From the NCBI RefSeq assembly GCF_000001735.4, contig NC_003075.7, positions 3,597,001-3,661,000 on the forward strand: 64,000 nucleotides of DNA, read 5' to 3'. This document shows positions 32,521 through 44,180 of this stretch, one piece after another (position 1 is the stretch's first letter; each line of letters opens with the position of its first letter). The notes under the pieces were generated by a model. That model saw only the letters and a list, made by a program, of their open reading frames with translations, had not been told where the DNA came from and did no database searches. The position numbers and the translations under genes are program-made. This DNA comes from Arabidopsis thaliana. Lineage: Eukaryota; Streptophyta; Magnoliopsida; Brassicales; Brassicaceae.

Positions 32521-32525
32521 TGCCG

Positions 32526-33479
32526 TGTTTCTTTCCTTTAGAGGTCGAGTAAACCGTCAGTCGACGGTCAGGAATTGGCAGGGACGGAACCACGAATGTA
32601 CAGTCGAGTATCAAAGATGGTGAACTTGGTTACAGTTGAAAGGTGGTCAAGTCCGCTGGTTAAAATCGAGTACTCTCGGCTGAACTCGAGTGGTTCTTGA
32701 GGTTTCAACTGTGAATGAGATGGGGAACTCGACTGCGACGGCGCAGAGGTGGTCGAGTATGGAGAGTGGTGATCGGGTGTCTTTGCTCTTCGTGGTAGAG
32801 TAATTCGTTGGACGAGAGAAAGAGAAAGAGGGCGATTTGTGGCGAAGGAGAGAGATGAAGAGAGATGGGTCTAGTAAACTTTGTTATGATGAGGGCGATT
32901 TCAAAAGGTGTGGTGGAGATTGAATTTGTTATTCTCTCTCCATCTTATCTTCAGGGAGAAAACGCGTGTGGTCCACGCTCTGTTGTTTTGTCTTTAAGCT
33001 TAGTTTCTTGTTGACTGGGAAAACCTCAGGAAATCCTGAAATCCTCTATAAATCTCTGTTGGTTGAGTATAATGTTTAGTCGTTAGATCAAAACAACATT
33101 ATACTCGATTTCTACCTCTGGTCTCCGCATTTCTTATGTTGGTCGAGTACATGGTCGAGTATGATGGCTCAGAATCATCATATTTACTCGACCACATTTC
33201 CTCATGAGCATGTCGTTAGTGTGATCGAGTAACATGTTGAAACTCTAGCTGAAACCTTGGTTATACTCGATTGCATAGAGACACTCGATCTCTACAGCAT
33301 GTGGTCGAGTGACTCTCTAAGGTTGAATCCTTTGCACTTAAACATTGGCAGTTATTTCCTGAAAACACTAGAAAAACGCATAAAAATAACAAGGAAAACT
33401 AAAATATATACATAGAAAGGCATGGGACTTCCTCCCAAGTGAGCTTGTTTTAAGTCATTAGCTTGAATTCCTTACTCCT
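32526..33479 (-). other. Athila-A spacer right of Tat, TCGAGT-rich
   Basis: Non-coding part of Athila-A between integrase C-terminus and ORF-1. Many GGTCGAGT/ACTCGACC copies (for example 33145, 33160, 33186, 33303). No gene seen. Confidence 0.55.
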
Positions 33480-35104
33480 TTAATCATCAAGATGTTCCTG
33501 GAAATGAAGCGACGTCACCTCTGGAAGGATTTGACCTGCTAAGTATTTCTTGAGCCTTTGACCATTTACTGTGAAATCTCCACTCTTACCAGCTAGAGTG
33601 ACTGCTCCATAAGGACGGCCTTCAGTGATACAGAAGGGACCGGACCATCTAGACTTAAGCTTTCCTAGAAAGAGTTTCAAGCGAGAGTTGAATAGCAGCA
33701 CCTGATCACCAACCTAGAAATCCTTAGTGATGATCTTCTTGTCATGGAAAAGCTTAGTTCTCTCCTTGTAGATTTCAGAGCTCTCATAAGCTTCTAAACT
33801 GATCTCATCAAGGTCACCGAGTTGGATCAACCGCTTCTGCTCAGTGGTTTTTATGTCAAATGTCAGGAGTTTTACCGCCCACATAGCTTTGTACTCGCGC
33901 TCAAAAGGTAGGTGACATGATTTTCCATAGAGAAGATTGAAAGGAGTTGTACCAATGGGGGTCTTGAAAGTTGTCCTGTAAGCCCACAATGCGTCATCGA
34001 GCTTTGTAGACCAGTCTTTCCTTGTAATCCCAACAGTCTTTTCCATAGTTGCTTTTATCTACCTGTTGGAAATCTTAACCTGCCCACTTGTTTGTGGATG
34101 ATAAGGAGTGGCGACCTTGTGCTTTACTCCATGCTTCTTCAGAAGGTTTTCAAAAACCTTGTTGATGAAATGCTTTCCACCATCACTTATTACTACCTTG
34201 GGAACTCCAAATCTTCGGAAGACTATGGTCTTGAACAGCTTCAGCACAACTTTTGCATCGTTGGTAGGACTGGCAATAGCTTCGACCCACTTTGATACAT
34301 AATCTACGGCGACCAGTATATACTTGTTACCGTATGAAGATGAGAATGGACCCATAAAATCAATTCCCCATACATCAAAGATCTCAACTTCCAAGATTGG
34401 GTTCTAAGGCATCTCATTTCTTCTGCTGATATTGCCCTTTCTCTGGCATGAATCACATTTTGAAACAAACTCCTGAGCGTCCTTAAACATTGTTGGCCAC
34501 CAAAAGCCTGCTTGTAGAATCTTTGACACTGTCTTAAATGTCGTGAAGTGGCCACCATATGCAGAGCGGTGGCAATGTAGCAGGATACCTTCTACTTCAT
34601 CTTCTGAGACGCATCTCCTGTAGATCTTATCTTTACAAAGAGTGTAAAGGTAAAGCTCATCCCAGTAGTAATGGTGTATGTCCCTGAAAAACTTCTTCCT
34701 TTCATAACTGGTCAAGTTGGGGGGATCTACTCCGCATGCCAAATAATTGACGTGATTAGCATACCATGGAGATCTTCCCTCAACAGCATTCAGTTGGTGG
34801 AACTCTTTCCCGCTGTAACTCTCACCGAAGAATTCTACAACCATGAGTTGTTCTTCTGGCATTGAGTCGTCTATCGGAATGGGTTCTTCAATTCTCATCC
34901 TTGACAGATGGTCAGCCGAACCATTTTCAGTGCCCTTCTTGTCTACTATTTCCATGTCAAACTCTTGCAACAGAAGTATCCATCTCAACAGTCTTGGTTT
35001 AGTATCCTTCTTGGCACACAGATGCCTCAAAGCAGCATGGTCTGTATAGACAGTGACCTTAAATCCAACCAACTAGCTTCTAAACTATTCAAATGCGAAT
35101 ACAA
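33480..35104 (-). pseudogene. Athila-A integrase (with preceding linker)
   Basis: From the right: RH-INT linker [20 protein letters not shown] and [19 protein letters not shown], then the HHCC finger [20 protein letters not shown] ... [17 protein letters not shown] (35072-34404). Core 34394-34059: [20 protein letters not shown] (first Asp), [20 protein letters not shown] (second Asp), then [10 protein letters not shown], where the catalytic Glu of the family SGQVEISN is Lys. C-terminal: WAYRTTFKTPIGTTPFNLLY (34046-33714) and [20 protein letters not shown] (33701-33480). Frame breaks at about 34400, 34052 and 33710. Confidence 0.85.
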
Positions 35105-36292
35105 CAGCTAAAGCTCCTTCTCAGTTGTTGCATATCTTCCTTGAGCTTCATCCAACGTCCGGCTGGCGTAATATATGACGTGAGGCTTCTTGTCTATTTT
35201 CTGGCCTAGAACAGCTCCTACGGCGTAATCTGATGCATCACACATAATCCCGAATGGGTAGTCCCAATTAGGAGCTCGAACAACAGGAGAAGATACCAAA
35301 GCTTCCTTGATGGTGTGAAAGGATTTGAGGCAGTCCTCATTGAATTCGAACTCGGTCTCTTTGCACAATAGCCTGGTTAACGGCCTGGCTATCTTGGAGA
35401 AATCCTTAATAAACCTCTTGTAGAACCCAGCATGGCCAACGAAACTTCTGATGTCTTTGATAGTTTTTGGCGGTTGCAACTGCATCATCACTTCGATATT
35501 TCCCTTGTCAACCTCTATTCCCTACTCTGATATCTTGTGACCCAACGTTATGCCTTCTTTCATCATGAAATGACATTTTTCCCAATTGAGAACAAGATTA
35601 GTCTCTTCGCACCTGGTCAATATCCTGCCAAGATTCAACAAACATGAGGAGAAAAAGGGGCCATAGACCGAAAAATCGTCCATGGAGACCTCCACCATCT
35701 CCTCGATTAAATCCGAAAATATAGAGGTCATACACCTCTGAAATGTTGCAGGGACATTGCATAAACCAAATGGCATTCTCTTATAAGCAAAAGTTCCATA
35801 AGGACATGTGAAAGTGGTTTTCTCTTGATCAGTAAGGTGAATTGGTATTTGAAAGAAACCACTATATCCATCGAGAAAACAATAGTATGGGTGATTAGCT
35901 CAGCGTTCAAGCATTTGGTCAATGAATGGTAAAGGAAAATGATCTTTCCTAGATGCAGCATTTAGCTTTCTATAATCAATACACATTCTATGCCCAGTTA
36001 TAGTTCTAGTCAGGATCAATTCATCCTTTTCAATTTTAACAATAGTCATTCCCCCCTTTTTAGGGACACAATGTACTAGAGAAACCCAAATACTATGAGA
36101 AATAGGGTAGATGACACCAGCATCAAGCAGTTTCAATTTTTTTTTTTTCACTACTTCTTTCAAGTTAGGATTTAACCTCCTCTTTTGGTTCAATGCTAGA
36201 ATATGATTCGTTTTAAAGATGGATCCTATGATTGGATAAACTAGGTGAAATTCCCTTAATGTCAAACAAAGAATAACAAATTTCTCTCCCAT
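35105..36292 (-). pseudogene. Athila-A reverse transcriptase and RNase H
   Basis: RT: RRLNPNLKEVVKKKKLKLLD, VSLVHCVPKKGGMTIV, MCIDYRKLNAASRKDHFPLP (36200-35900), YYCFLDGYSGFFQI, RMPFGLCNVPATFQRCMTS, EVSMDDFSVYG with intact DD (35776-35522). RNase H: DIRSFVGHAGFYKRFIKDFS, FGIMCDASDYAVGAVLGQKI, YYASRTLDEAQGRYATTEKE (35491-35108). An A-run at 36138-36149 and stops at about 35903 and 35522 break the frame. Confidence 0.87.
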
Positions 36293-37361
36293 ACTTTGTA
36301 AGTTCAGACAGTAATAGGTTCACTTCATCATCATTTAACTTAGCATTAATGATCGTAGGGTAAGTAGAGTTTAAACCAAAGAATGCGTACCTCAAATCTT
36401 TGGGAAGTGGTTTGAGATTGACCTTTGGTGCCTTGAGTTCAGAGCAGTCATCTGAAGTTGGAATGATCAGCTCCCCATAGTCGCTGACAGTCGCGCTCGA
36501 GTGATTGGTCGAGTATGTTCTCGAGTAAGAAGGTTGAGTTTGTGTTGACCCTTCTTCACTCATTGCCATTGCCTCGGTTGCTGGTCCATTCAATTCCTCA
36601 AAGTGTTCTGACTCTTCCATCGCTTTATGTAAGTCTAATAGCTTCTGGTATCCCAAAGTCTCCAAATGCAGAATCTCGTCTTCACCATTTTTGGTCAAAG
36701 CACTATTAAGGTGATCTTCTTCTGCAAGTTCTTCCAGTAACTCGTCAGCTAAATGATCCATTTCTTCGATCCAAAAGAGTTTCCCTTCTATGGTAGGCTT
36801 CTTCATTGCATCTTTGACGTCAAAGGTCATCCTAAAGTCTTTGCCAAGGTTTAGATCAATCTTCCCTTTCTTGACATCAATCATAGAACCTACAGTTTCT
36901 AAGAAAGGTCTTCCCAAGATCAAAGGGTCCTTGGGCTCTTCATCCATCTCTAGGACTACAAAGTCAGTGGGTATCTCTATAGCTCCAATCCTGATTGGTA
37001 GGTTTTCGAGTAAACCATGAAAGATCCTTACTGATCTGTCAGCTAGGATTAGGGATATGTTGCAAGATTTGTATAGAGTGAACCCCAATCTTATGGCAAC
37101 AGAGAGTGGCATGAGACTGACTGATGCTCCTAAATCACATAGGCATCTGTTGAAAGCCAATGGACCTAAATAGGATGGTAGAGTGAATGAACCAGGATCA
37201 ATAAGCTTCTTAGGAATGGTCTTCTTCTGTATGATAGCACTGCATTCGTGACTCAATAATACTATCCCTTGCACTTCTTGAATTCTCTCCACGATCAAGT
37301 CTTTCAGAAACTTGTGGGAATCCGAGATTAGTGCTAGAGCGTCAATTTGAGGTATCTGCAA
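36213..37361 (-). pseudogene. Athila-A aspartic protease and linker
   Basis: A long open frame of 382 residues. Protease: DPGSFTLPSYLGPLAFNRCL, CDLGASVSLMPLSVAIRLGF (active site D-L-G-A intact), [40 protein letters not shown]. Followed by an acidic variable linker with some TCGAGT-derived residues, then APKVNLKPLPKDLRYAFFGL, which leads to RT in another frame. Of all the domains here this one is best preserved. Confidence 0.88.
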
Positions 37362-38964
37362 CTAAACCTCCTTGATGTTCTTGGCAAACATAGCTCTATA
37401 CTTATCTGCCAATATTTTTTTGTGACGGCCAGGAAATGGAAGTTGGGGTTTGTAAGGAAGAGGAACAAAGACCTTTTCTTTGTTTTTTACAGCAACTAGT
37501 TTTAGAGCAGTTAGTGATGTTATTAGGAAAGGTGGTCGAGTGACGAGGTCGAGTGGCTGCTCGAGTGACTGGTCGAGTGGCTGCTCAAGTTCCTTGTTAG
37601 CTTGATCTTTACTAAAACTAAAATTCTCCCCATCTAGATCTACTGTGTCCTCGGTGACTATCTTAGGTTCCTCTCTGGTTGGAAGTGCTTTTCCACAGCG
37701 TATGGTGATAGCATGAGCATATTCTTTTGGATTCTGAATTGCTTTTCCTGGAAGTTGGCTTATCTAGTTTTGAGCGGAAGTAGATGCGGAATTTTCCTCC
37801 AAGAATCTAACTTTAGAATTCAGTGTCTCCACCTTGACATTTAGATCATTGTAGCTACAGTCTAGCTTATTGTGTAACTCATATATTTTCTTAGCAATCT
37901 CCATGGAGCCGGATGCTTGTCCTTAGAGCAGCTGTTGTAGCATTTGTTTCATGTTAATGTCAGGAGCAGCAGGGCCTTTATGTTGCTGAGGTGCAAACCC
38001 AAGTGGTGGTTGCTGCTGGTAGTTCCCCTGAAATTGCTGCTTGGGAACAAAACCTTAGTTTTAGGGAACAAAAGGTTTGACCTTAGTTTTAGGGAACAAA
38101 AGGTTTGACCTTGTTGTTGCTGTGGAGAATACACTTGATCAAGCGGATTAACAACATTGGTGTTGCGGTAAAAGAGGTTGGGGTTGTTCGTCTTGAAGTT
38201 GTTATACCCTTTCTAGCCACCTTGGTTGTTGATGTAGCTAACTTCTTCTAACTGGTTCCCCTCCCCATCTTGGACTTGATACTGCTCGTCATCAACAAGG
38301 AAGTGCACATGCTTCTGCTGGCTAAGAAGAATTTTGTCCAGCTTGTCATTCAGCGCTTTGATCTCTTTCTTGTGTTTGTCATCCGAGTCAGTTGGTCCTT
38401 TGGTGGTCCTATCGCAGTCCTCGTTGTAATTTCCATCTGACTGAGCTAGGTTCTCAACCAGTTCCCAGCCTTCTTCAACATCTTTGTTCTGGAAATTCCC
38501 ATTGCTGGCGGTATCTAGAAGAACTTTGCCAAAAAGGCCTTCTTGCAATTGTCCCAAGTGGTGATTGAGTCATGGGGCAGATTCTTTTCCCAAATGTGTG
38601 CTTTGTCGCCTAAGGAGAATGGAAACAACCGGAGCTTGAATGCCTCTTCACTGACACCATTGATTTTTGTTAGGTTGCAGAGTCTATCAAATTCATCCAA
38701 GTGATCGAGTGGATCCTCCATTGGCAGACCCATTGGCATACCATGGAATTTGTTCCCCTATATCATCGAGATGAGACCACTCTAAATCTCGAAGTTGTTG
38801 TTTTGGATAGCAGGGCCATTCTCTTGATTTTGTTCGTCAGCCATTTCGAGTGGTTGCTGGGGTACAAGGTTGACTGTGTTTCTCCTTTCTCTGATTTCGC
38901 GAGCTATGTAGTTGATGTTATCGTTAAAAAGGAGGTTTTGGTTGCCGGTTGATCGAGTTTGCAT
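37362..38964 (-). pseudogene. Athila-A gag, internally deleted
   Basis: N-terminus MQTRSTGNQNLLFNDNINYI at 38964 (typical Athila start). Capsid first half [20 protein letters not shown] and [20 protein letters not shown], ending KAFLAKFF at about 38515. It then jumps to [20 protein letters not shown] (38213-38557 frame), so the second half of the capsid fold seems deleted. The C-terminal part is glutamine-rich with an exact 28-bp tandem duplication at 38052-38107. Spacer to protease at 37362-37940 reads with stops. Confidence 0.78.
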
Positions 38965-39092
38965 ACAGTAGAGGTGTACTTAGATCAAGAAGACAACAAG
39001 AAAACACATAGTTAGTAACTGAAATGAAAATTAAAAAAAAAATTGATCTAAGCAAGTCTGAAATCTTAAATGTAACAAACAAACACCCAATT

Positions 39093-39106
39093 GGCAACAG
39101 CGCCAA
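39093..39106 (-). other. Athila-A primer-binding site
   Basis: Minus-strand TTGGCGCTGTTGCC, two bases from the 5' LTR edge at 39109. One base differs from the usual GGCGCCGTTG core. Confidence 0.8.
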
Positions 39107-39108
39107 AT

Positions 39109-40892
39109 TGATAATAGGGTTTTTAGTCAATTATCCTAAAACACCAATCATTGTATTTTAGGTTGTCAATCCAAATGGGTGTGATGCTAGCGATCAAGAT
39201 GCAATCAGAGTTCACAGAGTCAAGCCAAGCAATAACAGGTTTTGAGGTTTCTAGCGGTCCTAGGTGAACATGCAGGAAACAGAAATTCAAGCAGAATAAT
39301 TAAAACACTCGACCAACACAGCTTGTTACCAAGCACTAGGTGTGGTCGAGTGAGAGGTCGAGTAAACAGCAGAGACAGTGACAAAGATATTCGACTGCAC
39401 AGTCTGTTACCAGACAACTGGGTGTGGTCGAGTATTAGAGTGATAACAGGAGAGAAATGCAAAAATTAAGCAACAGGTAACAAGATGCAGTAGACAATAA
39501 CATAGTAAACAAAGAAATCAATTAGATGAGGAATTCTCAAGGATGGGATAATTGAGTAGTTTCGTTTTCTCAGTTTATAGGTGATTGACATGCTCAATAA
39601 ATTATCCCGAGAAAATAAGTTCGATAACCAAATCTAAGTGCCACCGCAAAATAGACCCTCAAGTTAAACCACAATCACCATTGACAAGAGCTAACTTAAC
39701 ATGCATTAAGAATCAACAAGTTAAAGCCAAAACGCTCCATGTAACCAATACCTTGGTACAGAGCCACGAATCTCTGGAATTAGTGGTTCAGACATTTCAT
39801 CTAACACCTTTTGGGTGCGGAAATGTCTGGGCTCAAATTTCAGTTGATTAGAAAGCAATAGGCATTAAGAACAACTAATCCATAAGGGATCTATAAATCA
39901 AACTCAACCACCTAGTATACTGAGGATTCTAACTACTCTAACACATCCTAAGAAACCTAGTCACTACTCACACATCATTGTAGAAAGCATAAACGATGAT
40001 AAGAATGAAAACATGATAGCAACAGAGTAATAGCGAAATGATAATAGGAAGAACAACTTACTGAATGAAAAGCAAATACTGAATAGACTAAGAGAAGTCG
40101 TGATTACAAAATGTCAAGAACACACAGTGTATGCGGAAAGAAACCTTTTTCCAAAAAATGTAAAGTAGAAGCTACTTATAGCGAAATATTCCCAAACACT
40201 AATGCTCAAAACGACACAGTATTGGGACGGATTTAAGAACGGCACTCGACCCAGTTGGTCGAGTGATTGGTTGGAGTCTTCTTCTCTTCCTTGTGCTTGA
40301 TTGTTTAGTTGAGTGCATAATGGAGAAGACTCTGAAGCTGGCAGTCGAGTATGATGTCGAGTGGTGGAAGATGGTGGTACTCGACTTTGTGGTAGAGTGA
40401 TTGGTCGAGTGTGCGATGATGAAGGGACTCGACCATGTAATCGAGTGGGAGATCGAGTGAAGGTGATGGTGGTACTAGACCAGGGGGTCGAGTGGTGATG
40501 TGATATGATGGGTTCATCTACTCGACCAAGGGGTCGAGTGGTGGTGAGAAGTGGTGATGCCATCTACTCGACAAGGGGGTCGTGTGGTGATCCAGAGTGT
40601 TGCGGTCGAGTGATGTGCTACGGAGGCGGTGACCGAGTACTTCAGAAAGTCCAGCATGGCAGTACTCGGCATCGGGGTCGAGTATATTTATAAGATCAAG
40701 TCCACTTCTTCCAATTAGCTCGTCAACAGCTCCAAATCACATGAAAACAACACATATATTCAACATGCATGCAAAACTATCCTAAACATGTAAAGTGATG
40801 ACAAATGATGAGAAATGGTATAAAACAATGGTGATATGATGCTAAAGTGATGACAAATGAATGCTCAAAACATGTAAAATGCACACTTATCA
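39109..40892 (-). repeat. Athila-A 5' LTR, 1784 bp
   Basis: Same termini as the 3' LTR at 18657-20460 and clearly the same sequence with scattered changes and small indels. Contains intact ACTCGACC/GGTCGAGT inverted pairs around 40240-40580. Open frames here are repeat translations. Confidence 0.93.
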
Positions 40893-41687
40893 ATGTGTAT
40901 TAATATTTTATAAGTATATAAATATATTATTATTATTAAAGTATGAAGAAAAAGAACTAGAATCTTGGAAACAAAATAAAAATGAATATTTTAATATGCG
41001 TTGCGTGATTCGTGAAATGCATATTTGTGTGGTAATAATAAATTATTTGTATGAGGAAATATTGTGCGATAGAAAGTCCTACAAGGAGAAATCCTTGTAG
41101 TTGTGTGATGGTCTATAGACGTGGATAGATCAGGATGGCTGACGAGCCAGCGAGTGTGAAGTGCATGAAAGAAGTGCAAGAGCCACGAGGGATCCGGTTG
41201 CACGGAAGAAGTGCTAACGCACGAGGTATCCTTTATGTACGAGTAGACGATGTGTGTTATACGTTCGTATCCTGTCTGCCATTGTGGTAGTGGTTATGGG
41301 ACGTAGTCTCATTTATTTGATGTGTCGTGTTTATGACACGTTATTGATTGCTTGTCTTAGGTTTATACTTTGTGATGCTAGGTATGTTTCTATATGGAAA
41401 ATTCGTGAGTCCTAAGACTTATCTTAGATTGCTCATCCCTCTTTTTGTCTCGCAGATAATGGTGAGGAGTAGTTGTTGGAGTTTGTTAGTTGGTGTTGAA
41501 TTTGAGAGTATCAATTTCATTATTCTATTATTTGGATGTTTTAGAATATTTATTCAGTTTAGGGATTGAAAGACGTTTAAGTTGAATTTATAGAAAGATG
41601 TTAGTTATTTTCGTTTAAGAATAAATTACTTAAAATATAAGATATCTCGTGACATGTCTTGTTATCGAAGTAAAACCGCATGTTACA
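40893..41687 (+). repeat. Chromovirus 5' LTR, right part
   Basis: Starts with the second copy of the target duplication ATGTG and ends GCATGTTACA, giving TGTAAC/GTTACA terminal inverted repeats with the left part at 17730. Total LTR about 1.72 kb after removing Athila-A and one TSD. Confidence 0.85.
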
Positions 41688-41691
41688 ATTT

Positions 41692-41703
41692 TGGTATCAG
41701 AGC
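41692..41703 (+). other. Chromovirus primer-binding site (initiator tRNA-Met type)
   Basis: TGGTATCAGAGC, 4 bases after the LTR end. Complementary to the 3' end of initiator tRNA-Met, as in most plant chromoviruses. Confidence 0.9.
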
Positions 41704-41770
41704 TCTAGGTTATGTCAAACCGGTGTTGTCCTGGTAGGCAGTCCTGATTTACTTTATTTCATGTGTTCAG

Positions 41771-42953
41771 ATGCCGCCAAAATGTGGGAGAGGAGCAAGA
41801 GATACTAGACAGCCAAGAGAGAGGACTGTGAACCCATCGATCTCTGATGAGAGTGTACATGATGAAAATTTAGAGGTTGTGGCCCCAACCAGACAACCAC
41901 CAGTGAATGTCCCTACGGCCAATGAGATGGCTATGTTTGAGGAATTCTGTAGGTTCCAGGAATTCATGAGGAGGGAGCCAGCTATGAGAGGAGAACCAGA
42001 GGTGAATGCTCCACAGCGTGAACCGGATATGGTAGTTCCGCCTCACTATCCACCTCCGCCTCCGCCGCATCCTATGCAGGCTCATGTCCAAGGGACGACG
42101 TACTTGGATGCCATCAAGTATTTAAAAGACGTGGGCATGGAGTTCTTCGGTGGTAAGTCTGACCCTATTGCTGCGGATAACTGGAGGAAGAAATGGGAAA
42201 GAAATCTGGATTATGTTAGGTGTCCGTAAGCGTACCACAAGAAGTTAGCAATTCAGTCCTTGAAGGATGAAGCTCAGGTATGGTGGGATAAGATTGTAGG
42301 CCAGACGCGTGAACAATATGAGTAGACTTGGGAGGATTTCAATGCAAAATTTTCAAGGAAGTATTTTCCTAGGGAGGCAATGTACTGGATGGAGCACGAG
42401 TTCTCAAACCTTTGTCAGGGAAATATGACCGTTAAGGAGTATGAGGTAGAGTTTGACCGATTGAGAAGGTTTTCAAGCTGAACGTTGGATGAGAAAGAGC
42501 TTGTTCGCATGTTTATTAGGGGAATGAGGATTGAACTCTAGAATCGTTGTGCGATGAACTATTACCCAAACATGGTTGAAAAAGCGGCTAATTTGGAGGT
42601 TGGGTTAGAAAAAGAGATGAGTCAGAACATGGCAGCCCAGGCAAAAGCTACAAAAGGACCGAACTCGAACAAGTGAACATGGGATACAACAAATGTGAGA
42701 ACTCCACCGACATGTTTTGGGTGCAATCACGTAAGGCATCTTCATAGAGATTGCCCTCGAGGTGTAACCAATAGGAGTTGTTATGAGTGCGGTCGACAAC
42801 AGCATGTTTCAAGATATTGCCCTCGCAAGATTGGGCGACAACAAGCTGAGAATCGCCCTAGAGAGAATTTTCCACCCCCTCTAAAGCGCTAAAACGTTGG
42901 ACCGCGTGTGATGATGGCTGGAGAGCATGAGGATGAGACAGACCCGATCGTAG
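41771..42953 (+). pseudogene. Chromovirus gag
   Basis: MPPKCGRGARDTRQPRERTV at 41771, proline-rich middle, then GMEFFGGKSDPIAADNWRKK, IQSLKDEAQVWWDKI, FNAKFSRKYFPREAMYWMEH, EYEVEFDRLRRF and LVRMFIRGMRIEL, the Retrotrans_gag pattern. Two zinc knuckles follow: CFGCNHVRHLHRDC and CYECGRQQHVSRYC (C-x2-C-x4-H-x4-C). In-frame stops at about 42228, 42324, 42480, 42539, 42674 and 42889. The last exon-like segment ends DPIV-G at 42953, at a GT donor. Confidence 0.85.
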
Positions 42954-43059
42954 GTACGTAAATGTTATTTTGATCTAGAATTATTTTGCCTTTTGATTAG
43001 TAAGTTATAAAATTTATTGCGTGTGAATTGTTTTGCTTAGTAATAAAATAACCGTGTAG
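42954..43059 (+). other. Candidate intron between gag and protease
   Basis: GTACGTAAATG donor and CCGTGTAG acceptor, 106 bp, AT-rich. Removing it joins DPIVG to FVLVGGWNAYTLFDSG in the protease frame; unspliced, the reading stops at once. Length 3n+1 accounts exactly for the frame change. Confidence 0.6.
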
Positions 43060-44180
43060 GATTTGTTTTAGTGGGAGGCTGGAATGCTTACACACTATTT
43101 GATAGTGGTGTTATCCTCATTTGTGTAAAGCCAGGAGTGGTTAAGTGTTGGGCTTTTTAAGGAGAATTTGTTCCGAAAGCTACGAAGATTGGTACTCTTG
43201 GTAAAGAAAAAGTATAGACTATTGGGGTTCATCGAGATATACCTATCGTGATAAATGGAGAAGTGTTGCTTGGTAATCTAGCAGAAGCAGAGGTTAGTCA
43301 TTATGACGTGATCCTTGGAATGAAATGGTTAAAAAAGCACCTAGTTAATTTGGACTACCATCGGGCTCGTGTTAATTTTGAAAGGCCTGAGGGGAAGTTA
43401 GTGTTTCAAGGTGTAAAAAGGGGTGAAGGGTTCTCAATCATATCGATGATGAAAGTAGAGGAGTTGATAGAAAAAGGGAATGACGCTTTCCTTGCGACTA
43501 TTTCTGTAGCACGGGAGGACATGGATATAGGAGTAAGTGAAATTCCTATAGTGGCTGAATATGTAGATGTTTTTGAGTTCTTAAAGGGACCGCCACCGAG
43601 TAGAGGAGATGCTTTCACAATCGAATTGGAAGCAGGGACGACACCTGTATCTCAAGCACCTTACCGATTGGCGCCTGTAGAAATGGCAGAATTGAAGAGC
43701 TAGTTGGAGGATCTTACAGATAAAGGATTTATTTGACCGAGTAGTTCACCGTGGGGAGCATTTGTGCTATTTGTAAAAAAGAAAGATGGTAGTTTTAGAA
43801 TTTGCATTGATTACCGAGGGTTGAACAAGATGACCATTAAGAATAAGTATCAGCTGCCACGAATTGATGAGTTATTGGACCAGCTGCAAGGAGCATCTTG
43901 ATACCATCAGATTTCGATTATCGAGGATGATATTCGCAAGACTGCTTTTCGGACTAGGTATGGACACTACGAGTTTTTAGTAATGTCGTTTGGGTTAACC
44001 AATGTGCTAGCTGCTTTTATGAAGATGATGAATAATATCTATCGTGAGTATTTGGATAAGTGTGTGATAGTATTCATCGATGAATTTTGATCTACTCTAA
44101 ACGCCATGAGGAACACGAGAAACACCTTTGAGTTGTATTGGATAAGCTGCGAGAACAACAATTGTATGGAAAGTTAAGTA
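43060..44180 (+). pseudogene. Chromovirus protease and reverse transcriptase
   Basis: Protease: GGWNAYTLFDSGVILICVKP (D-S-G active site) and [99 protein letters not shown], then VIVFIDEF, where the second Asp of the catalytic DD is Glu. Stops at 43158, 43216, 43701, 43735, 43901 and 44088, among others. Inactive. Confidence 0.85.

Larger units (their letters stand above)
24332..32525 (+). mobile_element. Tat-lineage Ty3/gypsy (Tat-1), plus strand, 3'-truncated
   Basis: 5' LTR at 24332-24905 (TGTTGGA...TCCAACA ends), gag 24939-26524, RT remnant plus RNase H, a second RNase H, integrase, then an antisense spliced gene (32520-30035). No 3' LTR is visible; sequence changes to Athila-A spacer near 32525. 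The second RNase H (LLYVDGSSNRQGSG) and the antisense ORF are hallmarks of the Tat lineage. An internal deletion removed protease and most of RT. Confidence 0.8.
18657..40892 (-). mobile_element. Athila-A, complete LTR-to-LTR, minus strand (22.2 kb with nested Tat)
   Basis: Paired LTRs 18657-20460 and 39109-40892, both starting TGATAATAGGG and ending CACACTTATCA. A 5-bp target duplication ATGTG is exact on both sides (18652-18656, 40893-40897). The PBS next to the right LTR and the PPT next to the left LTR give minus orientation. Internal order from the right: gag, protease, RT, RNase H, integrase, [Tat insertion], ORF-1. The LTRs differ by scattered substitutions and small indels, so the insertion is not recent. 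Confidence 0.93.

Noticed and set aside
41692-41703. TGGTATCAGAGC as part of a tRNA gene (also 46864 and 60671)
   Set aside because: Only the primer-binding complement is present, each next to an LTR; no tRNA body.
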